In this document: positions 18,635 to 27,309 of the stretch, piece after piece
Layout of the letters: every line of letters starts with the position of its first letter
How positions within the stretch are numbered: position 1 is the first letter of the stretch
Assembly: GCA_965221755.1 (NCBI GenBank)
Contig: OZ244921.1
Span: 868,001 to 932,000, forward strand
Direction: 5' to 3'
From: Azophilus sp965221755
Lineage (GTDB): Bacteria; Pseudomonadota; Gammaproteobacteria; Pseudomonadales; Azotimanducaceae
Length of the DNA stretch: 64,000 bases
The notes under the pieces: generated by a model
The model's input: the letters and a program-made list of their open reading frames with translations, nothing else
Told to the model about the DNA's origin: nothing
Database searches by the model: none
Program-made: the position numbers and the translations under genes

Positions 18635-19399
18635 ATGAGCGCGGCGCTGCGCCTGACGCCGGTTCCGGGTCTGCCCATGATCCAAGCGGGCGACGACTTG
18701 GCGGCGCTGGCGGCGCAAGCCTTGGAGCGGGCCGGCCTCAAGCTCGAAGGCGGCGACGTGGTTTGCGTCGCCCAAAAGATCGTGTCCAAGGCCGAAGGGC
18801 GGCAAGTCGATCTCGATGACGTGAAGCCCTCAGCGCAGGCCATCGGCCTTGGCGCCGAAACGGACAAGGATCCGCGCTTGGTCCAGCTCATCCTCGACGA
18901 ATCAACGCAAGTGCTGCGCCAACGCCCGGGCGTTCTGATCGTCCGCCACCGGCTGGGGCTGGTGTGCGCCAACGCCGGCATCGACCAATCGAACATCGAT
19001 CACGGCGGCGGCGAGCGGGCGCTGCTGCTGCCCCTCGATCCGGACCGCTCGGCGGCGGCGCTGCGCCGCCGCTTGGCCGAACTGACCGGCGTGGCCGTCG
19101 GGGTGCTCATCACGGACAGCCACAATCGGCCTTGGCGCTTGGGCACCGTGGGCGTGGCCATCGGCGCCGCCGGCCTCGAGGTGCTTGAGGATCATCGCGG
19201 CGGCACGGACCTCTTTGGCCGCGAACTCAAGGTCACGCTCATCAATCGCGCCGATGCCATCGCCGCGGCCGCCACCCTGCTGATGGGCGAGACCACGGAG
19301 CGCGTCCCGCTCGTTCTGGCCAAGGGCCTTGCGGCCCAACGCGGCGGCGGGGCGGCCAGCAGGATCGTGCGCCCGCTGGCCGAGGATCTTTTTCGCTGA
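18635..19399 (+). CDS. cofE: Coenzyme F420:L-glutamate ligase
   Basis: A 254-residue GTP-dependent ligase that adds gamma-linked glutamates to F420-0. Conserved features include VVCVAQKIVSKAEGRQVDL, ANAGIDQSN and ITDSHNRPWRLGTVGVAIG. It is the stand-alone CofE form, without the C-terminal flavin-reductase domain of actinobacterial FbiB. The ATG at 18635 is chosen over an in-frame TTG 11 codons earlier. Its TGA overlaps the cofD ATG by one base (TGATG), so the two are translationally coupled. Confidence 0.93.
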   Translation: MSAALRLTPVPGLPMIQAGDDLAALAAQALERAGLKLEGGDVVCVAQKIVSKAEGRQVDLDDVKPSAQAIGLGAETDKDPRLVQLILDESTQVLRQRPGVLIVRHRLGLVCANAGIDQSNIDHGGGERALLLPLDPDRSAAALRRRLAELTGVAVGVLITDSHNRPWRLGTVGVAIGAAGLEVLEDHRGGTDLFGRELKVTLINRADAIAAAATLLMGETTERVPLVLAKGLAAQRGGGAASRIVRPLAEDLFR

Positions 19400-20337
19400 T
19401 GAGTTACATCGCGCTCACCGGCGGCATCGGCGGCGCCAAGCTGGCGGTGGGGCTGGCGCGCATTCTGGCGACGCAGGAGATCGCCTTCGTCGTCAACACC
19501 GGCGACGACTTCGAGCACCTCGGCCTGCACATCTCGCCGGACATGGACACGCTCACCTACACGCTGGCGGGATTGAGCAACCCGGAAGCCGGTTGGGGAC
19601 GCAAGGACGAGAGCTGGCACTTCATGGCCGCCTTGGATGAGCTGGGCGGGGAGACCTGGTTCCGGCTCGGCGACCGGGACCTGGCGCTGCACGTTACGCG
19701 CACCGGGCTGCTCGGCCAAGGCGTCGCCCTCACCCAGGCCACCCGTCGCATTGCCGCCAGCCTCGGCGTTCGGCAACCCATCATTCCGATGAGCGACGAT
19801 CCGGTGCGCACGCAGGTCCACACCGCCAACGGCCCCATGGCGTTTCAGCACTACTTCGTGCGTGACCGCTGCCAGCCCGCAGTGACCGGCTTCGAGTTCG
19901 CCGGCGCTGGGGACGCCCGGCCCAGCCCGAACTTGGCCACTCACCTCAAAGGCTGCGAGGGCATCATCATCTGCCCCTCCAACCCTTTCGTTTCCGTGGA
20001 TCCCATACTCGCGGTGCCGGGACTCAGGGAAGCCTTGAAGGCCAGCGGCGCCCCCTTGGTGGCGGTCTCGCCAATCGTCGGCGGGGGCGCCGTCAAGGGG
20101 CCGACCGCCAAGATGATGGGGGAGTTGGGGATGCCGGTCACCGCCACCCAGGTCGCCAGGCACTACGCGGGCCTCATCGACGGCTTCATTCTCGACGAAC
20201 GCGACGCCGCCTTGGACGGCGCCTTGGCGATGCCGACCCGGGTGGCGCAGACCCTGATGGCGACGCTTGAGGACCGGGAACGCCTGGCGGCGCAGACCTT
20301 GGATTTCATCAGGACCTTGAACGGGGGGAGCCGCTGA
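19399..20337 (+). CDS. cofD: 2-phospho-L-lactate transferase (F420-0 synthesis)
   Basis: A 312-residue CofD/FbiA enzyme that transfers the phospholactyl (or phosphoenolpyruvyl) group from the guanylylated donor made by CofC onto the deazaflavin Fo. Visible motifs are ALTGGIGGAKLAVGLARIL at the N-terminus, VVNTGDDFEHLGLHISPD, IIICPSNPFVSVDPIL and SPIVGGGAVKGPTAKMM. It is coupled to cofE upstream and shares a TGATG overlap with cofC downstream. The donor type cannot be decided from the sequence. Confidence 0.94.
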   Translation: MSYIALTGGIGGAKLAVGLARILATQEIAFVVNTGDDFEHLGLHISPDMDTLTYTLAGLSNPEAGWGRKDESWHFMAALDELGGETWFRLGDRDLALHVTRTGLLGQGVALTQATRRIAASLGVRQPIIPMSDDPVRTQVHTANGPMAFQHYFVRDRCQPAVTGFEFAGAGDARPSPNLATHLKGCEGIIICPSNPFVSVDPILAVPGLREALKASGAPLVAVSPIVGGGAVKGPTAKMMGELGMPVTATQVARHYAGLIDGFILDERDAALDGALAMPTRVAQTLMATLEDRERLAAQTLDFIRTLNGGSR

Positions 20338-20999
20338 TGTGGGCCATCGTTCCCATCAAGCGCTTCGATCAGGCGAAGCAGCGCTTGGCCAGCGTCCTGA
20401 ACGCCCCGGAACGCAAGGCGCTCATGCTGGCGATGGCGCGGGACGTGCTCTGCGCCCTGTCCCGCTGCCGGCGGTTGAGCGGCATCCTGCTGGTCTCGCG
20501 CGCCCCGCAGGCCAATGCCCTGGCGCAGTCCTTTGGACTGCGCCAGTTCGCCGAGAGCGGCGGCGCCAACCTGCCCGAAGCGCTGAACCAAGCGCGGGAC
20601 CATGCGGTGGCGGAACTCGGCGCCCGCGGCATTTTCATCGTGCCTGCCGACGCCCCGCTGGTCGAGCCCGGTGAAGTCGATGCCCTGATCGCCGCGCACC
20701 AAGGCGTCACGCTGCTGCCGGACACGCAGCGCATTGGCACCAACGGCATGATCTGCACCCCGCCGGACGCCATCCCCTTCGTCTTTGACGGCAAGAGCTT
20801 CAGCGCCCACGCCGAACATGCCCGGCGGGCGGGATTGGGGCCGCGGGTGGTTGACGGCTCGGGCTTCGCCCTGGACATCGACACGCCGGCTGACCTGGTG
20901 CGGTTGCTGCGCCGAGGGCCAAGCAGCCAGACCGGGACTTACCTGCGAAATTCGGGTGTAGCCGAACGGCTTGCGGACGTTGATAATGATGCGCCCTAG
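20337..20999 (+). CDS. cofC: Phospholactate (or PEP) guanylyltransferase
   Basis: A 220-residue CofC-type nucleotidyltransferase, starting WAIVPIKRFDQAKQRLASVL, the usual activating-nucleotide motif, with FIVPADAPLVEPGEVDAL as the metal-binding region. It makes the guanylylated phosphoacid used by CofD. Bacterial enzymes may use phosphoenolpyruvate or 3-phosphoglycerate instead of 2-phospholactate, and the sequence alone does not settle this. The start overlaps the cofD stop. It is followed after 35 bp by fbiC. Confidence 0.9.
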   Translation: MWAIVPIKRFDQAKQRLASVLNAPERKALMLAMARDVLCALSRCRRLSGILLVSRAPQANALAQSFGLRQFAESGGANLPEALNQARDHAVAELGARGIFIVPADAPLVEPGEVDALIAAHQGVTLLPDTQRIGTNGMICTPPDAIPFVFDGKSFSAHAEHARRAGLGPRVVDGSGFALDIDTPADLVRLLRRGPSSQTGTYLRNSGVAERLADVDNDAP

Positions 21000-21034
21000 A
21001 AGCGAGGCGCGCGGCCAAGCGCTGAGGACTTGAC

Positions 21035-23506
21035 ATGCCCAATTCCGAACAAGCTCTCCACAAGGCCCGCCACGGCGGCCGAATGACCGACGCGGAGGCC
21101 TTGGGGCTGGCCGCTTGGCAGGACACCCGAGCGCTGGCGCAAGCCGCCGCCGCGCTGCGCGATGAGGGCTTCCGCGACGCCGTCACCTATTCGCGCAAGG
21201 TTTTCATTCCCTTGACCCACTTGTGCCGGGACGTCTGCCACTACTGCACCTTCGCCCAAGTGCCGCGGCGGGTGAAGGCGCCCTACATGACCATCGACGA
21301 AGTGCTCGAAACAGCCCGCCACGGCGCGGCAATGGGTTGCAAGGAGGCCCTGTTCACCCTGGGCGAGAAGCCGGAACTGCGCTACAAGGCGGCGCGCGAG
21401 GGGCTGGCCGCCCTCGGCTTCGACTCCACCTTGAGCTACCTGCGCCACGCAGCCGAGACCGTGCATCGGGAGACCGGCCTGCTGCCCCATTTGAATCCCG
21501 GCAACCTGACGCCGGATGAGTTGGCGCACATGCGCCCCGTGTCGCCGTCGATGGGCCTCATGCTGGAGTCGGCCTCCGATCGGCTCTGCGAGAAGGGCAT
21601 GCCGCACCACGGCTCGCCGGACAAGGTGCCCGCCGTGCGGCTGCAAGCCTTGGAGGATGCTGGGCGCGCGAAGATCCCGTTCACCACCGGCATTCTGATC
21701 GGCATTGGCGAGACGCGCCCGGAGCGCATCGAATCCCTGCTGGCCATTCGCGCCGTGCATGAGCGGCACGGCCACATCCAGGAGATCATCGTCCAAAACT
21801 TCCGGGCCAAGCCGGAAACCAAGATGGCGCAGGCGCCGGAGCCGGACCTGAACGAACTGCTCTGGACCATCGCCATGGCCCGCCTGATTTTCGGCCCGGC
21901 GATGAGCGTCCAAGCCCCGCCCAACCTAAGCCCCGGCGTGCTGCCGCAAATCGTCGATGCGGGCATCAACGACTGGGGCGGCGTCTCGCCCCTCACCCCG
22001 GACTTCGTGAACCCCGAAGCGCCTTGGCCGCAACTCGACGAGCTGGCCCGGGAAACCGCCGCAGCGGGCAAGCAGCTGCAGGAGCGCCTGACCCTCTATC
22101 CGGCCTACGCTCGGGATGCCGCAACCTGGGTTGCGCCCGAATTGCGCCAAGCTGTGCTCGACCTCGCGGACGCGGACGGCTTTCCGCGCACCGACGACTG
22201 GTCGCCGGGGGAGCAGCTTGACCCTCCAGAGGCGGAACTCGCCGCCATCCGCGCCAAGCCCGGCCGGGCGGCCAGCGACGTCGCCGCCATTCTGGACAAG
22301 GCGACTGCCGCTCACAGCCTTACGGAAACGGAGATCGTGCGGCTGTTTCAGGCTCGGGACGGCGACTTCACCGCCGTGGTCCAAGCCGCCGACCGCCTGC
22401 GCGCCGAGGTCAACGGCGACACCGTGAGCTTCGTCGTCAACCGCAACATCAACTACACCAACATCTGCTACTTCAAATGCCAGTTCTGCGCATTCTCCAA
22501 GGGCAAGCTGTCGGAAAACCTGCGCGGGCGGCCCTACGACCTTTCCCATGAGGAGATTCAACGGCGCACCAGGGAGGCATGGAGCCGGGGCGGCACGGAG
22601 GTTTGCATGCAGGGCGGCATCCATCCCGAATACACCGGCGAGACTTACATCGGCATCCTGGGCGCGGTGAAGGCGGCGGTGCCGGACATGCACATCCATG
22701 CCTTTTCGCCCTTGGAGGTTTGGCAGGGCGCGGCCACCCTGAACTTGGATCTGTCCACCTACCTGCAACGGCTGAAGGCGGCAGGCCTCGGCACGCTGCC
22801 GGGCACCGCAGCGGAAATTCTCGACGATGAGATCCGCGCCGTCATCTGCCCGGACAAGATCAACGCCGGCCAGTGGCTTGAAGTGATGGAGGCCGCCCAC
22901 GGCGTGGGGTTCAGGACCACGGCCACCATCATGTACGGCCATGTGGAAGGGCCGCAGCACTGGGCGCGGCACCTGATCCGGGTGCGCGACCTGCAGGCCA
23001 GAACCGGCGGCTTCACCGAGTTCGTGCCGTTGCCCTTCGTCCACATGGAGGCGCCGATGTACCTGAAGGGCCGGGCTCGCAAAGGCCCCACTTTCCGCGA
23101 GGCCGTGCTGATGCACGCCGTCGCCCGTCTCGCCCTGCACCCGCACATCACCAACATCCAAGCCAGTTGGGTGAAAATGGGCCACAAGGGCGTCGTCGCC
23201 TGCCTCAACGCCGGCTGCAACGACCTTGGCGGCACGCTGATGAACGAAAGCATCAGCCGCGCGGCAGGCACCACCCACGGGCAGGAGACTTCGCCCCAGG
23301 ACATGGCGGCCATGATCGAAGCCGCAGGCCGCAAGCCGCGCCAGCGCACCACCCTCTATGGCGAAGTCAGCGAGGAGCGCATCGAGGCGGGACGCCGGGC
23401 AGGGGAACTCGCCGAGATCGCCAACACGCCGGCGCGCAAATACGAACGCCAGCGCAAGGCGCCTCTGCTGCGTCCGGGATTGATCGAATCCGTGGAAGCG
23501 ACTTAG
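21035..23506 (+). CDS. fbiC: Fo synthase, fused CofG-CofH radical SAM protein
   Basis: An 823-residue bifunctional 7,8-didemethyl-8-hydroxy-5-deazariboflavin synthase. The CofG half has the radical-SAM cluster motif Cys64-x3-Cys68-x2-Cys71 (CRDVCHYC). The CofH half has Cys478-x3-Cys482-x2-Cys485 (CYFKCQFC). The pair condenses tyrosine with the ribityl-diaminouracil intermediate of riboflavin synthesis to form the deazaflavin core. Archaea and cyanobacteria usually encode the halves separately; fusion is the actinobacterial arrangement, so its presence in a gammaproteobacterial setting suggests acquisition by transfer. The ATG at 21035 follows GAGGA. It is the last gene of the F420 operon. Confidence 0.95.
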   Translation: MPNSEQALHKARHGGRMTDAEALGLAAWQDTRALAQAAAALRDEGFRDAVTYSRKVFIPLTHLCRDVCHYCTFAQVPRRVKAPYMTIDEVLETARHGAAMGCKEALFTLGEKPELRYKAAREGLAALGFDSTLSYLRHAAETVHRETGLLPHLNPGNLTPDELAHMRPVSPSMGLMLESASDRLCEKGMPHHGSPDKVPAVRLQALEDAGRAKIPFTTGILIGIGETRPERIESLLAIRAVHERHGHIQEIIVQNFRAKPETKMAQAPEPDLNELLWTIAMARLIFGPAMSVQAPPNLSPGVLPQIVDAGINDWGGVSPLTPDFVNPEAPWPQLDELARETAAAGKQLQERLTLYPAYARDAATWVAPELRQAVLDLADADGFPRTDDWSPGEQLDPPEAELAAIRAKPGRAASDVAAILDKATAAHSLTETEIVRLFQARDGDFTAVVQAADRLRAEVNGDTVSFVVNRNINYTNICYFKCQFCAFSKGKLSENLRGRPYDLSHEEIQRRTREAWSRGGTEVCMQGGIHPEYTGETYIGILGAVKAAVPDMHIHAFSPLEVWQGAATLNLDLSTYLQRLKAAGLGTLPGTAAEILDDEIRAVICPDKINAGQWLEVMEAAHGVGFRTTATIMYGHVEGPQHWARHLIRVRDLQARTGGFTEFVPLPFVHMEAPMYLKGRARKGPTFREAVLMHAVARLALHPHITNIQASWVKMGHKGVVACLNAGCNDLGGTLMNESISRAAGTTHGQETSPQDMAAMIEAAGRKPRQRTTLYGEVSEERIEAGRRAGELAEIANTPARKYERQRKAPLLRPGLIESVEAT

Positions 23507-23650
23507 GCGCTCCCAACCGGAACCGCTGCTTCCTGCACCGCTTTGGAGACCTTGGAAGCCTCCGTGTGCTACTGTTCGCCGCTGTTGTTGGGCTCAGTAG
23601 TTGCACAACAAGATTGACCATTCAAACCACTTTCAACCGGAGCAACCACC

Positions 23651-24292
23651 ATGAAAACCCCCTTTCCTCCCAGTTCAGGCGCCAGCCTCGCCCGCAACCG
23701 GTTTCTTTGCGTCTGCCTCGTCTTTTTTGGCGCGGCCGCTCCGACAGCAGCGTTGGCCTACCATGAAGAACTTGAGGAGGGCGTCGAGGAGAACAGGAAG
23801 GCCATTGCGGACAACGGGAAGGCCATTGCGGACAACGAGAAGGCGCGCCAAGCCGACGACGCTGCGCAGAACATGCACATCGACGGCAACATGATGGCCA
23901 TCGAGCGCAACGAGATGGCCCGCATGATGGCCGATGACGCGCAGAATCGGTCCATCGCCGCCAATGCGGGCAACATCGCTGCCAATGCGGGCAACATCGC
24001 CGCCAATGCCTCTTCAATCATGAATCTCGACCGGCGGCTGGTTGCGGTGGACGAACGGGTCAGTCAAGTTGCCGCGATGGCGGCCGCCCTTTCCGCCGTG
24101 CCCAACGCGCCGCCCGGCGGCGACCGCGACTTCTTTGTCGGCGTCGGCGTTGGCAACAGTGATGGCGAGCAGGGCGTGGCAGTCGGCGTCTCCGGTCGAT
24201 TCGGCGACAGGAAGGGCATCTTCGTCAACGCTGGATTCGCCACCAGCGGCGACGACAGTTCCGTTCGCGCAGGGGTTGGCTGGGCATTCTAG
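23651..24292 (+). CDS. Minimal YadA-like trimeric autotransporter-type protein
   Basis: A 213-residue protein with a long signal peptide (hydrophobic core FLCVCLVFFGAAAPTAALA), a predicted coiled-coil stalk with short internal repeats (KAIADNGKAIADNEKA; two exact NAGNIAA units), and a C-terminal region with DRRLVAVDERVSQVAA followed by beta strands ending SVRAGVGWAF, typical of the YadA membrane anchor. Trimeric autotransporters normally carry large head domains; here the passenger is only about 90 residues of coiled coil. It may be a stripped adhesin or an outer-membrane structural protein. The ATG has GGAG upstream. It stands alone, 144 bp after fbiC. Confidence 0.8.
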   Translation: MKTPFPPSSGASLARNRFLCVCLVFFGAAAPTAALAYHEELEEGVEENRKAIADNGKAIADNEKARQADDAAQNMHIDGNMMAIERNEMARMMADDAQNRSIAANAGNIAANAGNIAANASSIMNLDRRLVAVDERVSQVAAMAAALSAVPNAPPGGDRDFFVGVGVGNSDGEQGVAVGVSGRFGDRKGIFVNAGFATSGDDSSVRAGVGWAF

Positions 24293-24338
24293 AACCCGCA
24301 CATCGCTTTGCGGCGATGCGTTGGCCGAACGTTTCGCC

Positions 24339-24373
24339 GGCGCTTTCGATGGGCTTAAGCCATCGAAAGCGCC
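24339..24373. terminator. Long perfect inverted repeat, possible bidirectional terminator
   Basis: The arms GGCGCTTTCGATGG and CCATCGAAAGCGCC (14 bp each, perfect) flank the 7-base loop GCTTAAG. It lies 46 bp after the stop of the autotransporter-like gene and upstream of repeat copy C in the 313-bp gap before the convergent acyl-CoA synthetase gene. There is no T-run, so Rho-independent termination is not assured. The position between convergent genes fits a terminator. Confidence 0.5.
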
Positions 24374-24407
24374 GATTCCCGCCCAGCCGGATGAACGCGC
24401 CGTGCGG

Positions 24408-24470
24408 GCTCGGAAACCCATCGAACCTGATTCTCGCAACGGCGGCGGAGTTTCGCGCCAGCGAAACTCC
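24408..24470 (+). repeat. Intergenic palindromic repeat, copy C
   Basis: The copy carries GGAGTTTCGC-GCCA-GCGAAACTCC as hairpin core and the left part CGGAAACCCATCGAACCTGA that aligns with copy A. It lies between convergent genes. The second CGCGACC hairpin seen in copies A and B is absent, so it is a shorter member. Confidence 0.7.
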
Positions 24471-24605
24471 CACAAACCTTAGGCCCTGAGCCAAGGTTCG
24501 CCTTGACGCGCCGGTCAGGGCGTGGGTGAAGCGTTGACGATGGCGAAGGGCGGGCTTCACGTCAGCGCCGCTCCGCAGTCCTCAGCATCATCTGCCCATG
24601 TCCCG

Positions 24606-26150
24606 CTACACGGGGGCGGGGTCGGGGAACTGCTCGCGCAGCACCCGCTTCAAGATCTTGCCGCTGGGGTTGCGCGGAATTTCCGTCACGAAGGCGGCCT
24701 TCTTGGGCAACTTGAATGCCGCCAGCTTGCCTTGGCAGTGGTTGAGCACATCGGCCTCGCTCAACGCCTCGGACTTGGAAACCACAATGGCCAAGGGGCT
24801 TTCGCCCCACTTTTCGCTGGCCATGCCAATCACCGCCGCCTCGATGACGTCCGGGTGGGTCATCAGCACTTCCTCGATTTCCGCCGGATAGACGTTCTCG
24901 CCGCCGGAGATGATCATGTCCTTGATGCGATCCTGAATGAAGACGTAGCCGTCCTCATCCATGGTCGCCACGTCGCCGGTGCGCAACCAGCCGTCAACGA
25001 TGGTCTCGGTCGTCGCTTCGGGGCGGTTCCAGTATTCACGCATGATGTGAGGTCCGGCCACGATCACCTCGCCGGAAACGCCCGGGGGGCAGTCGTCCCC
25101 GTTCTCCGCCACGACGCGAACGGAGGTGTGGAAAAAGGCTTGGCCCGTCGATGCGGGCTTGGCAAGGGAGGTCTCGGCGTCCATCAAGCAGGCCGGGCCG
25201 CAGGTTTCGGTGAGGCCATAGACTTGACGCACGTCAACGCCCAATTCCGAGTACTGTTGAATGAGCGCCACCGGCACGGGCGCCGCGCCGGTCATCAGCC
25301 AGCGCAGGGAGGAGAAGTCGAAGCGCTGGTAGTTCGGCACCTGCAGCATGAAGTTCATCATGGCCGGCACCACCAGGCCCGAGGTGACCTTCTCCCGCTC
25401 AATCAACTGCCAAGCCAGCGTCGGGTCGAAGGCGCGCATGACAATGGAGGCTGCGCCGCCATGGACGTTGACCGCCAGCGGCGTCAGGGCGCCGACGTGG
25501 AACATCGGCAGCGCTGCGAGGTAGCGCTCCCGTTCTTGGTAGTGGACGTTGGCGGCGATGGTGAGGATGCCCCAGATGGCGGTGTTGTGGGTGTGGACCA
25601 CGCCCTTCGGCAGGCCGGTGGTGCCGGAGGTGTACATGATGTAGAGCATGTCGTCGCCAGAGCCGCCCACCGCGGGCTCCGCATCGCTGGCGGCATCCCG
25701 GAAGGCTTCATGGCTTTGGGCGAAGTAAGCGGTCTCCCGCTCGCCCTCGACCTGCAGCCAATGGCCGATCTCGGTCCTTTCGCCGCGGCTGTGCAGTTCC
25801 GCTGCCGCATCGGCGAACTCCTCGCCGTAGATCAGGCGCTTGGTGCCGCTGTCCTTGAGGATGAACTCCAGCTCATCGGCCACCAGCCGCCAGTTCAACG
25901 GCACGATGACCGCGCCGATCTTGGCCAGCGCGAAGTAGGATTCCATGAACTCCGCGCTGTTCATCAGCAACAGGCCAACCCGCTCCCCCTTTTCGATGCC
26001 CGCCGCCACAAAGGCGTTGGCGACTTGGTTGCAGCGCCGGTTGAGCTCATCGTAGGTCAGCCGCAGCCCGGAGTGGCTATCGACGTAGGCGTCGCGGCGG
26101 GGCGACAGGAAGGCCCGTTTCGTCAGGAAGAGACCGAGGTTGTTTTGCAT
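24606..26150 (-). CDS. AMP-forming acyl-CoA synthetase
   Basis: A 514-residue ANL-superfamily ligase with the adenylation P-loop MYTSGTTGLPKGVVHTHN, the YGLTE motif (VYGLTETCGPA), the hinge GWLRTGDVATMDEDGYVFI, and a C-terminal lysine in NPSGKILKRVLREQ. It activates a carboxylic acid to its acyl-CoA via an acyl-AMP. The sequence is closest in style to medium/long-chain fatty acid or aryl-acid ligases; the substrate is not known. It is monocistronic, bordered by intergenic regions of 313 and 388 bp that both contain repeat copies. Confidence 0.88.
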   Translation of the reverse strand: MQNNLGLFLTKRAFLSPRRDAYVDSHSGLRLTYDELNRRCNQVANAFVAAGIEKGERVGLLLMNSAEFMESYFALAKIGAVIVPLNWRLVADELEFILKDSGTKRLIYGEEFADAAAELHSRGERTEIGHWLQVEGERETAYFAQSHEAFRDAASDAEPAVGGSGDDMLYIMYTSGTTGLPKGVVHTHNTAIWGILTIAANVHYQERERYLAALPMFHVGALTPLAVNVHGGAASIVMRAFDPTLAWQLIEREKVTSGLVVPAMMNFMLQVPNYQRFDFSSLRWLMTGAAPVPVALIQQYSELGVDVRQVYGLTETCGPACLMDAETSLAKPASTGQAFFHTSVRVVAENGDDCPPGVSGEVIVAGPHIMREYWNRPEATTETIVDGWLRTGDVATMDEDGYVFIQDRIKDMIISGGENVYPAEIEEVLMTHPDVIEAAVIGMASEKWGESPLAIVVSKSEALSEADVLNHCQGKLAAFKLPKKAAFVTEIPRNPSGKILKRVLREQFPDPAPV

Positions 26151-26349
26151 GAGCGGTTCATGGTCCTTGAGGGTTGGTCAGCGGTTGGTTGATGCCTGCC
26201 CATCGGCCCGGCAAGCCGACAGCAGGGCCAGCGCACGCAAGCCCCCGGCTTGCGCCGGCGCGCCCGCATCGCAGCAACGCATGGCCGGTTGGATGGCCGT
26301 TTCCATTTGCCGCGCCAAAGCATTGGTGGAAAGGGCCTTGCTGTCAAGG

Positions 26350-26435
26350 CGCGACCTGACGGTCGCGGATGGAGTTTCGCTTACCGCGAAACTGAGCGCC
26401 CGTTGCGTAGCTCAGGTTCCGATATGTTTCTTAAG
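26350..26435 (-). repeat. Intergenic palindromic repeat, copy B
   Basis: This is the reverse-oriented near-twin of copy A: read on the minus strand it gives AGAAACATATCGGAACCTGA, then CAGTTTCGCGGTAAGCGAAACTCC, then the second hairpin CGCGACC-GTCA-GGTCGCG. It sits in the 388-bp gap 26151-26538 between the acyl-CoA synthetase and coaX, where I see no gene. Confidence 0.75.
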
Positions 26436-26538
26436 CCCGCGCATTGCCGATGACTGGCCGGCCCCTGATGCGGCATTTCACGCGCCCTGCCGCCGGGCCA
26501 AGGCGCCGCAACAATCCGCCCGATCCCGCAACGGAACC

Positions 26539-27309
26539 TCAGGCGTTCAGCCGCAGCGCTTCGAGCAGGCCGGTCAGGATGAGATCGGGCACCACCCGAT
26601 CGAACAGCTTTTCGCGATTGAACAGATGACAGAAGCCGCCGGTGGCGATCACCAAGGGGCGGTCGTCGCTGAACACCTCATCGCTGATCCGCTGCACGAG
26701 TTCCCGCACCATGCCCACGTTGCTCCAGTAAAGGCCGCTTTGAATGCTCTCCACCGTGGTGCGTCCGATCGACGAGCGCACCGGCTTGATCTCCACCGAC
26801 GGCAATTGCGCGGTCTTGGATTCCAAGGCGTCCATGGACAGCCGCAGTCCGGGGACGATGTTGCCGCCGAGGAACTCCCGGTTGCGGGTGACGGCGCACA
26901 CGGTGGTGGCGGTGCCGAAGTCGATGACGATCAGGTTGCGGTCCGGAAACAGCTTGATCGCGCCCATGGCGTCGGCAATGCGGTCGGCGCCGACCTCCTT
27001 GGCGTCCTTGTAGCCGATCTTGAGGCCCGTCCTAATGCCGGGGCGCAGGATCAGGGGCTCGATGTTGAAGTACTTCTGGCAGCAGGCGCGCAGGGAGTAG
27101 TTGATGTCCGGCACCACCGAACAGGCGGTGATCTGGGCAACGTTGTTGGGGTCGATGCCGTTCTCCCGCAACGCCGCCCGCAGGAAGACGCCGAGTTCGT
27201 CCGACGAGCCCCGCACGGTGGAGGTGCGCCGAAGCTGCACCACCAATTTGCCGTCGTCAAAGACGCCGCAGTAAATCTGGCTGTTGCCGACGTCGAGGGC
27301 CAGAATCAT
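26539..27309 (-). CDS. coaX: Type III pantothenate kinase
   Basis: A 256-residue ASKHA-fold kinase. The phosphate-1 motif is MILALDVGNSQIYCGVF, the phosphate-2 motif VIDFGTATTVCAV, with conserved GADRIADAMGA and GGNIVPGLRLSMDAL. It phosphorylates pantothenate in the first step of CoA synthesis and is insensitive to CoA feedback as a class. The start overlaps the panC stop (ATGA), so pantothenate synthesis and activation are coupled. Confidence 0.94.
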   Translation of the reverse strand: MILALDVGNSQIYCGVFDDGKLVVQLRRTSTVRGSSDELGVFLRAALRENGIDPNNVAQITACSVVPDINYSLRACCQKYFNIEPLILRPGIRTGLKIGYKDAKEVGADRIADAMGAIKLFPDRNLIVIDFGTATTVCAVTRNREFLGGNIVPGLRLSMDALESKTAQLPSVEIKPVRSSIGRTTVESIQSGLYWSNVGMVRELVQRISDEVFSDDRPLVIATGGFCHLFNREKLFDRVVPDLILTGLLEALRLNA

